Source: Bacteroidota bacterium (GTDB taxonomy: Bacteria; Zhuqueibacterota; JdFR-76; DREG01). From it: 11,622 bases of DNA. The stretch spans positions 1-11,622 of the forward strand of contig JAUXJX010000017.1 in the NCBI GenBank assembly GCA_030624545.1. Direction: 5' to 3'. The notes under the pieces were generated by a model. The model did no database searches. It was not told the DNA's origin and saw only the letters and a program-made list of their open reading frames with translations. Shown here in pieces: positions 6,428-11,622 of the stretch (positions are counted from its first letter, which is position 1; every line of letters starts with the position of its first letter). The translations under genes and the position numbers were made by a program.

Positions 6428-7447
6428 CTACAGGGTTTGGTCGTCCGAAAAGATGAGTCCGAAGAGATCCTCTCGCATTCTGTCATGGCGGCCATCATAG
6501 AGATCGAGAATCCGGGCAAAGTTGCTGGGATTCCCAACATCCATGGCCTTGGAAATAGTCTCGATCGTTGGTTTGGGTTCAAACAGCCCGGTCTCAAGAT
6601 ATTTCGGAACGACATCGTTGACATTGGTTGAGGTGACGAATTTATATACCGGAAGCCCCATCCTTCCGGCAATAATGCCCGCCGTCAGGTTGCCGAAATT
6701 TCCGCTCGGGACAGAAATAGCAACAGGATGCGCTTTGCTTTTCAACTGTGCGAACCCATAGAAATAGTAAAATGATTGAGGAATCAAACGGGCAATATTG
6801 ATGGAATTTGCCGAGGTCAATTGCACAACATCCGTAAGTTCATTATCTGCAAAGGCCTGCTTCACCAATTTCTGGCAGTCGTCGAATGCGCCGCTTACTT
6901 CGAGGGCGCAGACATTGCCTTCCAGCGTGGTGAGCTGCTGCTCCTGGATTCTGCGGACTTTCCCGCTGGGATATAAAAGCACGACATTGATACCGGGAAC
7001 ATCATGAAAACCGTTGGCAACTGCGCTGCCCGTATCGCCGGAGGTGGCAACCAGAACGGTCATTTCCCGGTCCAGGCTTTGGGCGTAATAGGCCGTCAGT
7101 CGTGACATGAACCGGGCGCCGAAATCCTTGAATGCCAATGTGGGCCCGTGAAAGAGCTCGAGGGAGTAAACGTCGTTCTCTACCTCTACGAGGGGAGCGT
7201 CAAAATTGATCGCCTCGTCCACGATCTGCTCGAGCGTCGATCGTTTTAGGTCGGGAAACACGAAGCGGCTCGCGACTTCAAATGCAATATCCTGGAAAGA
7301 AAGTTGACCCAGGTGCCCAATGAAGTTTTCAGAGAATTGTGGAATTTCGGTTGGCATGTACAGACCGCCGTCAGGCGCGAGGCCCGTCAGAACCGCTTCA
7401 TGCAGAGAAACGAGCGGGCTTTTTTTATTTGTGCTGTAGAATTGCAT
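6428..7447 (-). CDS. thrC: threonine synthase, stopped at codon 340 by TAG
   Basis: PLP enzyme that converts O-phosphohomoserine to threonine, the last step of threonine synthesis, in the cytoplasm. ATG 7447 is followed by MQFYSTNKKSPLVSLHEAVL, a normal ThrC N-terminus; the ribosome site is weak. PLP lysine is Lys107 in HGPTLAFKDFGARFM. Further motifs are ATSGDTGSAVA, TSANSINIARLIPQ and SVPSGNFGNLTAG. The reading stops after DDQTL at a TAG where the family continues in a helix; CAG to TAG would be a single transition. The 339-residue product would lack the conserved C-terminal fifth and is probably inactive, unless the TAG is suppressed or is a sequence error. Conservation on both sides shows that the lesion, if real, is recent. 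thrB lies upstream but separated by a toxin-antitoxin pair. Confidence 0.9.
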   Translation of the reverse strand: MQFYSTNKKSPLVSLHEAVLTGLAPDGGLYMPTEIPQFSENFIGHLGQLSFQDIAFEVASRFVFPDLKRSTLEQIVDEAINFDAPLVEVENDVYSLELFHGPTLAFKDFGARFMSRLTAYYAQSLDREMTVLVATSGDTGSAVANGFHDVPGINVVLLYPSGKVRRIQEQQLTTLEGNVCALEVSGAFDDCQKLVKQAFADNELTDVVQLTSANSINIARLIPQSFYYFYGFAQLKSKAHPVAISVPSGNFGNLTAGIIAGRMGLPVYKFVTSTNVNDVVPKYLETGLFEPKPTIETISKAMDVGNPSNFARILDLYDGRHDRMREDLFGLIFSDDQTL

Positions 7448-7501
7448 GTCTCAGCGGTTAGTAATAGTGGTTATACCTGCAGATTCGAATTCCCTAATTG
7501 C

Positions 7502-7597
7502 ATTATTCATGAACCGCAGAGTTCGCAGAGAGCTCGGAGTTATTCTTGACTCTGCCGTATCGCAAGCTCTGCGATGAATGGTAAGGCTATTATTCAT
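7502..7597. repeat. hairpin element between 9-bp direct repeats, upstream of thrC
   Basis: ATTATTCAT occurs at 7502-7510 and again at 7589-7597. The 78 bp between them begins GAACCGCAGAGTTCGCAGAG and ends near CGCAAGCTCTGCG. CGCAGAG (7515-7521) pairs with CTCTGCG (7567-7573), so it can fold. It resembles a short noncoding insertion with a target duplication. The right repeat overlaps the stop codon of the thrB fragment. Confidence 0.35.
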
Positions 7598-7947
7598 CCT
7601 AAAATATGCGGCCCCTCTTCGTTAATCCTCGAAACGTAAATTGTGGTCTCAATACTCTCCTGCGTAAAAGCTTCCTGCATCGCTATCCCTGTCTTTTCCG
7701 CAGTCTCGCTATTCCGGCTTAACGCAAACATGGATGGTCCCGCGCCGGAGATGCTGCAGCCAAGCGCGCCGGCATCCAACGCGGCCTTCTTGACGCTTTC
7801 AAAGCCGGGAATCAACTTTGCCCGCACCGGCTCCACCACAACGTCCTGCAAAGATCTGCCAATCAAGTCAAAATCGGATTGCATCATTCCGGTTACCAGT
7901 CCGGCGGTATTGGCCCACTGCTGCGCGTCGTTAAACTTGGGTAAATA
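7594..7947 (-). pseudogene. thrB: headless second copy of the homoserine kinase 3' end
   Basis: Last third of a homoserine kinase gene: about 117 codons from YLPKFNDAQQW to EEGPHILG and TGA. A TGA at 7966-7968 and unrelated sequence lie upstream, so the ATP-binding part is absent. It aligns base for base with the intact thrB at an offset of 1080 bp over 7611-7923: I count 39 mismatches in 313 bp, and 10 changed residues in about 105. A weaker match goes on a few codons upstream with small in-frame gaps (NDAQQW against KDAIQQW). It still encodes DAGALGCSISGAGPSMFALS. Its tail (GPHIL) resembles the usual ThrB end more than that of the intact copy. Adjacent to thrC, so probably the original 3' end of the ancestral thrB. 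Not expected to make a working enzyme. Confidence 0.85.
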
Positions 7948-7992
7948 TGTATGATGTCGTTGCAGTCAGTTCAAGTCTGAATAAGGAAAAAT

Positions 7993-8349
7993 CTAGTAAA
8001 TACTTCTACGAATGCGGACATTGCCTGGTGAGATTACTGAAAAGGAGTTGGGAAATTCCTTGCCGTGCTGCTTGAAAGTTGAAAGAACAATATCCGATTT
8101 TTTCATTGATGAAAGTCCCGCCATTCGGATTAGCACAGCCCCGAGTGAGAATCGACGCTGACGAAAGAGCAATTCGCCAAAATCTTTGTCGGCTGTTGGT
8201 AAAACAGCATTTTCTTCGTTTGCTGAATTAAGAACTTCCTGGTCGGAAATACCAGGTTCCAATTCAGCAATATATAAGACTGAATAGCCGGATTCACGAA
8301 GCTTTTCGACAACTTGGCGATCAACGCTTTCATCCGCGAGTAAATTCAA
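7993..8349 (-). CDS. DUF5615 family PIN-like protein, probable toxin
   Basis: Putative RNase-fold toxin (118 aa) of the DUF5615/PIN-like group, which is usually coupled to a DUF433 antitoxin. It starts MNLLADESVDRQVVEKLRES; the N-terminal LLADE has the acidic pair Asp6-Glu7. It continues with GISDQEVL and TADKDFGELLF (Asp54, Asp56, Glu59), the typical acidic cluster of this fold, then GAVLIRMAG. The start is TTG 8349, whose TTGA overlaps the TGA of the DUF433 gene by four bases, so translation is coupled. Length is normal and no active-site residue seems lost. Nuclease activity of this subgroup is presumed from the fold. The pair sits between intact thrB and the thrB fragment, and looks AT-richer than thrB by eye. 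Confidence 0.82.
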   Translation of the reverse strand: MNLLADESVDRQVVEKLRESGYSVLYIAELEPGISDQEVLNSANEENAVLPTADKDFGELLFRQRRFSLGAVLIRMAGLSSMKKSDIVLSTFKQHGKEFPNSFSVISPGNVRIRRSIY

Positions 8350-8588
8350 GCTGCGCCCTCTGCCACAGGATAAACTACATCCGACCGCAAAACCTGAGCT
8401 GCAAAAGCCAAAGCCTCCCGAATTGCTTCCTTTGTTAAACGGGGATGGGCATCCAAAATCTGTTCAGCAGTTTCACCCGCAGCCAGCTTTTCCAGGATTA
8501 ATTCCACAGTAATACGAGTTCCAGAAATGACCGGCTTGCCCATCATCACAGATGGATCTGATATAATTAGCACTTTCTTTGTTTTCAT
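8346..8588 (-). CDS. DUF433 protein, probable antitoxin of the DUF5615 partner
   Basis: Small (80 aa) DUF433 protein. It has the family core IISDPSVMMGKPVISGTRIT, then VELILEKLAAGETAEQILDA and HPRLTKEAIREALAFA. These form a winged or helix-turn-helix-like module that is taken to bind DNA and neutralise the downstream PIN-like toxin. ATG 8588 has GAGGT about nine bases upstream. The order antitoxin-toxin with a four-base overlap is that of a toxin-antitoxin operon. A palindrome and promoter just upstream suggest self-repression. The gene begins 76 bp after the thrB stop, on the same strand. Confidence 0.85.
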   Translation of the reverse strand: MKTKKVLIISDPSVMMGKPVISGTRITVELILEKLAAGETAEQILDAHPRLTKEAIREALAFAAQVLRSDVVYPVAEGAA

Positions 8589-8630
8589 TTTCGCATTACC
8601 TCATTAATTGCTGCTTCTGGTTGTTACACG

Positions 8631-8653
8631 TCGAGATTAAATGTAAATCTCGA
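8631..8653. promoter_or_regulatory. 23-bp palindrome, candidate toxin-antitoxin operator
   Basis: TCGAGATT (8631-8638) and AATCTCGA (8646-8653) are perfect 8-bp arms around 7 bp. The predicted -10 box of the DUF433 gene occupies the centre. No T-run follows on the minus strand, so it is a poor thrB terminator and a good operator candidate. Confidence 0.55.
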
Positions 8654-8668
8654 TCAGCCACATATCAA
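8640..8668 (-). promoter_or_regulatory. possible promoter of the DUF433-DUF5615 operon
   Basis: Minus strand TTGATA (8663-8668), a 17-bp spacer and TACATT (8640-8645). The -35 matches TTGACA at five of six positions and overlaps the thrB TGA stop (8665-8667). Start would be near 8633, with a 45-nt leader. Confidence 0.45.
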
Positions 8669-9606
8669 GAGTTTCTGGATAAATCCCTCGGCCCCTCTTC
8701 GTTAATCCTCGAAACGTAAATTGTGCTTTCAATTTTCTCCTGCGCAAAGGCTCCCTGCATGGCTAGCCCTATCTTTTCTGCAGTCTCCCCATTCTTGCTC
8801 AGCGCAAACATGGAAGGTCCCGAGCCGGAAATACTGCAGCCGAGGGCACCGGCATCCAACGCGGCTTTCTTGACGCTGTAGAAACCGGGAATCAACTTTG
8901 CCCGCACCGGCTCCACCACAACATCCTGCAATGACCTGCCGATCAAGTCAAAATCCGACTGCATCATTCCGGTCACCAGACCGGCCGTGTTGGCCCACTG
9001 CTGGATGGCATCTTTCATCGGGATGTTTTTCGGCAGAATCTTTCTGGCTTCCTCGGTACGAATCTCAATATGTGGATGGACGATGGTGCAAAACAAATCC
9101 TGCGGTGTCGGAATTTTGATCACGTCCAGGGGATCGTAACCGCGGATCAGAACAAAGCCGCCAAGCAGGGAAGGGGCGACATTATCAGCATGGGCATCGC
9201 CGCAGGCAATTCGTTCGCCCTCCATGGCAAAAGGCAGCAGCTCTTTACGGCTGAGTGGGTGACCCAGCAATTCATTTGCAGCAAACACCGCCGCCACCGC
9301 GCTTGCCGCGCTCGAGCCCAGTCCGCTGCCCAACGGCATCTTCTTATGCAGCTCAATCTCGATCCCTTTCTTCGAGCCGATGTGATCGAGAAAAGCTTTT
9401 ACTGCTACTCCCGCCGTATTCTTGGCCGAGCTGTTCGGGAGTCGGCCATCATCTCCGGTGACTTTCGAGATGGCCACGCCTGGCTCATTCGCGAGTCGCA
9501 TAACCACCTCGTCCCCGGGCTCCTCTACCGCGAAGCCGAAGACATCAAACCCGCAAGCGACGTTTCCCACGCTGGCGGAAGCGAAGACTTTAATGCTGTT
9601 TTTCAT
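8665..9606 (-). CDS. thrB: homoserine kinase (GHMP kinase family)
   Basis: Phosphorylates L-homoserine with ATP, giving the substrate of threonine synthase. It has 313 aa from ATG 9606, since MKNSIKVFASASVGNVACGF is a normal ThrB start; the frame extends upstream into repeat sequence without meaning. The GHMP ATP-binding loop PLGSGLGSSAAS is at 91-102. GDAHADNVAPSLLGG is at 136-150, and the third GHMP motif CSISGSGPSMFALS at 257-270. No ribosome site is visible (TTTCTTTCA precedes ATG). The last residues after EEGP (RDLSRNS) differ from the usual end and from the second copy, as though the tail was re-made at a junction. The 3' third (8691-9003) is duplicated at 7611-7923. No hom gene is adjacent: a repeat block and a peptidase gene lie upstream. 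Confidence 0.93.
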   Translation of the reverse strand: MKNSIKVFASASVGNVACGFDVFGFAVEEPGDEVVMRLANEPGVAISKVTGDDGRLPNSSAKNTAGVAVKAFLDHIGSKKGIEIELHKKMPLGSGLGSSAASAVAAVFAANELLGHPLSRKELLPFAMEGERIACGDAHADNVAPSLLGGFVLIRGYDPLDVIKIPTPQDLFCTIVHPHIEIRTEEARKILPKNIPMKDAIQQWANTAGLVTGMMQSDFDLIGRSLQDVVVEPVRAKLIPGFYSVKKAALDAGALGCSISGSGPSMFALSKNGETAEKIGLAMQGAFAQEKIESTIYVSRINEEGPRDLSRNS

Positions 9607-9784
9607 TGAAAGAAACAAATATGAACCACGGATTGCACGGATTAGCACGGATTAAGACACAGAGCAAATGCCGAAAGTATCTCTATGCTCTCCGTGTCTC
9701 CGTGGCAAAAGAATCCGTGTACATCCATGAAATCCGTGGTTAAGAAAACTTCTGTCCTGTCTATCCTGTTGATCCTGTCTAAAA
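9607..9784. repeat. repeat-filled gap between thrB and the M28 gene
   Basis: A composite of short dispersed repeats fills almost the whole gap. At 9623-9654 is GAACCACGGATT with two further CACGGATT units. At 9712-9743 the same words stand in inverted orientation (AATCCGTG...AATCCGTGGTTAA), so the two can pair around about 57 bp. Between them are GACACAGAG and CTCCGTGTCTCCGTGGCAAA. A threefold 9-bp tandem TCCTGTCTA/TCCTGTTGA/TCCTGTCTA (9755-9781) ends four bases before the M28 stop codon. No promoter for thrB is evident inside. Confidence 0.7.
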
Positions 9785-11443
9785 TCATTTGTCAGCAGCC
9801 ATATCCCTATCGCGTTTGCCCCTAAACTCCGACCCTTCACTCCAATTGGGGAATGTGGATTCATTCGCTAGCTCGTATCCAAGCCGGAACAGCAGTCTCA
9901 GATCGTCAACCGCGCCGGAGAGATCCCAATTCGGATCGTATTCATCGGAAGGCTTGTGGTATCTTTCCGCCGTGTAATTGTCCAATTGAGCCTGGGTCCA
10001 TTCCTTGCCGTGTTCCACATGATCGATGCCTTGATCCGCGTATAGCGCCGGAATACCCTCTTTAGCGAAGCTGAAATGATCGGAGCGGTAAAAATATCCC
10101 TTTTCGGGCTGGGGATCCGGATTGACGGTGCGCTCCTGTTTTTTGGCAGCGGAGATCAGGTACTCATCCAGTTCGGAGTTGCCGTAGCCGATAATGGTTA
10201 TGTCCTTCATTTTCCCGTGGACATTCAACCCGTCCATATTGATTGCCGCTACCGTTTTGGTCACAGGATAGATTGGGTTTGTGGCATAATGCTTCGAGCC
10301 CAGCAATCCCGGCTCCTCCGCCGTTACGGCGAGAAAGGCAATCGATCTCTCCGGAGGATTTTTGAGCTGGGTAAAGGCCTCGGCCAATTCAAGCAATCCC
10401 GCCGTGCCCGTGGCGTTGTCCAATGCCCCATTGTAGATTTGATCTCCCTCCAGATTCGGATCCATTCCCAGGTGATCCCAATGGGCCATATAGAAGACAT
10501 ATTCTTCAGGACGATTTGTACCTGGCAGAACGGCGATAACGTTTTTTGAACGAGATTGGCTTATATCGTTACTCAAAGCGAGCGACGCGGTTAGTCCGAG
10601 TGGCACCGCACTAAAATCTCTCTGCAAGGCTGCGGATTTTAGCTCATCCAGATTCAGCCCGGCCTGCCCGAAGACCTTGTTTGCCGTTTCGATGGTCAGC
10701 CAGCCTTCGATTGCGCAACGGGACATGTTAGTGTCCTCACTAACCAGATCAAACTGCGGCCCCGACCAACTGCTACTGACCACCTCCCAGGGATAGCCGG
10801 CAGGCTTGGTCTCGTGAATAATAAGCGCACTCGCCGCGCCCTGGCGAGCCGCCTCCTCATATTTGTAGGTCCAGCGCCCATAGTAGGTCATGGCATTGCC
10901 ATTGAAGAGATCTTCATCGTGGGTTTCGAAACCGGGATCGTTCACCAGCATGACTACGGTTTTGCCGCGAACATCCAGTCCGGCATAATCGTTCCAGTCG
11001 TATTCAGGGGCAACGGTTCCGTAGCCGACAAAGATCAACTCCGAGTTATTGATAGAAGTCCTGCCCACGACTCGCTTGGTCCAGGCCATGTATTCATCTC
11101 CATAGGAGAATGAATTACCTTGTCCTTTTCCGCCAATCATGAGTCTTGCATCTGACTTCGCTGTGATTTCCACCAGCGGGACCTCCTGGTAATAGCTGTC
11201 GCCATTGCCGGGCTGCAATCCCAATTGTTGAAATTGTTCTTTTAAGTAGCTGACGGTTTTCTCCTCGCCTTCACTGGACGGCCCCCGCCCCATGAATTCA
11301 TCCGAGGCGAGTGTTTGAATATGACGAGTCAACTCTGCTTCTATAATGCTGTCTTCGCCCGCCGAATCGTAGCTGCTGCAGCCGTGCATGGCAGCCATCA
11401 TCAAAAAAAGTCCCGAACCAAGAATAAAAGTAATTACACGCAT
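9785..11443 (-). CDS. M28-family zinc peptidase lipoprotein with PA-like insert
   Basis: Exported metallopeptidase (552 aa), probably an aminopeptidase or carboxypeptidase of family M28. The start at 11443 has GAGGAGG just upstream. A lipoprotein signal runs to Cys22 (MMAAMHGCSS), an acceptable lipobox. A protease-associated (PA) type domain lies at about 130-290 (ELIFVGYG, DVRGKTVVMLVNDPG, GAASALII). The M28 catalytic domain begins at about 300 (SKNVIAVLPGTN). Metal and catalytic residues: His321 and Asp323 in HWDHLG, bridging Asp342 in ALDNATG, Glu376-Glu377 in TAEEPG, Asp404 in NMDG, His456 in SDHFSF. All are present, so it should be active. It is likely anchored in the outer or inner membrane, facing the periplasm or outside. 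Substrate is unknown. Downstream on the same strand, after repeats, is thrB. Confidence 0.92.
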   Translation of the reverse strand: MRVITFILGSGLFLMMAAMHGCSSYDSAGEDSIIEAELTRHIQTLASDEFMGRGPSSEGEEKTVSYLKEQFQQLGLQPGNGDSYYQEVPLVEITAKSDARLMIGGKGQGNSFSYGDEYMAWTKRVVGRTSINNSELIFVGYGTVAPEYDWNDYAGLDVRGKTVVMLVNDPGFETHDEDLFNGNAMTYYGRWTYKYEEAARQGAASALIIHETKPAGYPWEVVSSSWSGPQFDLVSEDTNMSRCAIEGWLTIETANKVFGQAGLNLDELKSAALQRDFSAVPLGLTASLALSNDISQSRSKNVIAVLPGTNRPEEYVFYMAHWDHLGMDPNLEGDQIYNGALDNATGTAGLLELAEAFTQLKNPPERSIAFLAVTAEEPGLLGSKHYATNPIYPVTKTVAAINMDGLNVHGKMKDITIIGYGNSELDEYLISAAKKQERTVNPDPQPEKGYFYRSDHFSFAKEGIPALYADQGIDHVEHGKEWTQAQLDNYTAERYHKPSDEYDPNWDLSGAVDDLRLLFRLGYELANESTFPNWSEGSEFRGKRDRDMAADK

Positions 11444-11493
11444 TTGATCCTCCTCGACCGCTAATATTTTGTTGGTAGGAAAAGTTCCTCTCG

Positions 11494-11522
11494 AAAATAT
11501 GCCTTTTTACTAACTTAGACAA
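11494..11522 (-). promoter_or_regulatory. possible promoter of the M28 peptidase gene
   Basis: Minus strand TTGTCT (11517-11522), a 17-bp spacer and TATTTT (11494-11499). It predicts a start near 11487, about 44 nt before ATG 11443. Both boxes match at four of six positions, found by eye. Confidence 0.4.
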
Positions 11523-11558
11523 GTCAATTATGTGCTCACCATTAATGGTCCCATAAAG

Positions 11559-11622
11559 ATGGTAAGCCCAACCTGGCTCATCCTTTTGTTGCTTTTCACA
11601 CGTTTTGCAGCAGCCTATCGAG
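11559..11622 (+). CDS. start of a divergent exported protein, cut by the window edge
   Basis: ATG 11559 opens 21 codons to the edge: MVSPTWLILLLLFTRFAAAY. This is a textbook signal peptide with a leucine run and an alanine-rich cleavage region. The ribosome site is poor (AAAG before ATG); a GTG at 11532 is an alternative start in the same frame. It is divergent from the M28 gene, with 115 bp between them. Function cannot be told. Confidence 0.5.
   Translation, partial: MVSPTWLILLLLFTRFAAAYR

Noticed and set aside
6428..6430. TAG in thrC read as pyrrolysine or general TAG reassignment
   Set aside because: Several genes here, including thrC itself, use TAG as their natural stop, and nothing in the window suggests pyrrolysine use.
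7594..9003. Composite transposon made by the two thrB 3' copies
   Set aside because: There is no transposase, no terminal inverted repeats, and the flanks are plain coding sequence; homologous exchange explains the copies better.
9070..9609. 179-codon plus-strand frame opposite thrB
   Set aside because: It is the antisense shadow of a strongly conserved homoserine kinase gene.
10076..10549. 157-codon plus-strand frame opposite the M28 gene
   Set aside because: It is antisense to the M28 catalytic domain, whose metal ligands are all conserved in the minus frame.
11298..11522. 74-codon minus-strand frame overlapping the M28 start
   Set aside because: It overlaps the M28 signal peptide in another frame, and its TTG start falls in the predicted -35 box.
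1..11622. tRNA, rRNA or riboswitch
   Set aside because: I found no cloverleaf, rRNA-like stretch or known riboswitch core on either strand by eye; a covariance-model scan would be needed to exclude weak ones.

Overview
The window looks like chromosomal DNA from a Gram-negative, probably uncultured bacterium. It has a lipoprotein-type peptidase, an outer-membrane barrel-like protein, close matches to classical sigma-70 promoters, good AGGAGG ribosome sites and about 50% GC by eye. Intergenic gaps carry short dispersed repeats of the 'CCACGGATT' and 'ATTCCCGC...GCGGGAAT' kinds. I would guess the FCB superphylum or a neighbouring candidate phylum, but the sequence alone does not settle this.

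Left third (1-4973): a stretch without a convincing gene, then a small Cys-rich minus-strand gene (318-566). Three plus-strand genes follow: a ClpP-class NfeD membrane protease (770-2071) and a slipin/SPFH protein (2117-2884), which form the classic nfeD-slipin operon, then, after a good terminator and a strong promoter, a secreted M61 metallopeptidase with a PDZ domain (3120-4973). Middle (4974-6139): a convergent junction, then a minus-strand two-gene unit of a barrel-like secreted protein and a previously uncalled 50-residue protein. A 32-bp hairpin repeat bounds this unit in inverted orientation.

Right half (6140-9606, minus strand): the threonine branch. thrC (threonine synthase) is full length and well conserved but carries one in-frame TAG at codon 340. 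An intact thrB (homoserine kinase) lies upstream. Between them sit a DUF433/DUF5615 toxin-antitoxin-like pair and a second, headless copy of the last third of thrB. The two thrB 3' ends lie at a constant offset of 1080 bp and match at about 87.5% of bases, with most differences silent. This suggests that the pair arrived with a foreign thrB 3' end, which rebuilt thrB and pushed the old 3' end downstream. A promoter and palindrome serving the pair begin inside the thrB stop codon.

Beyond thrB comes a repeat-filled gap, then an M28 metallopeptidase lipoprotein (minus) and the first 21 codons of a divergent exported protein cut by the right edge. The most unusual feature is the thrB / toxin-antitoxin / thrB' / amber-thrC arrangement. 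I saw no RNA gene, CRISPR array, transposase or integrase.
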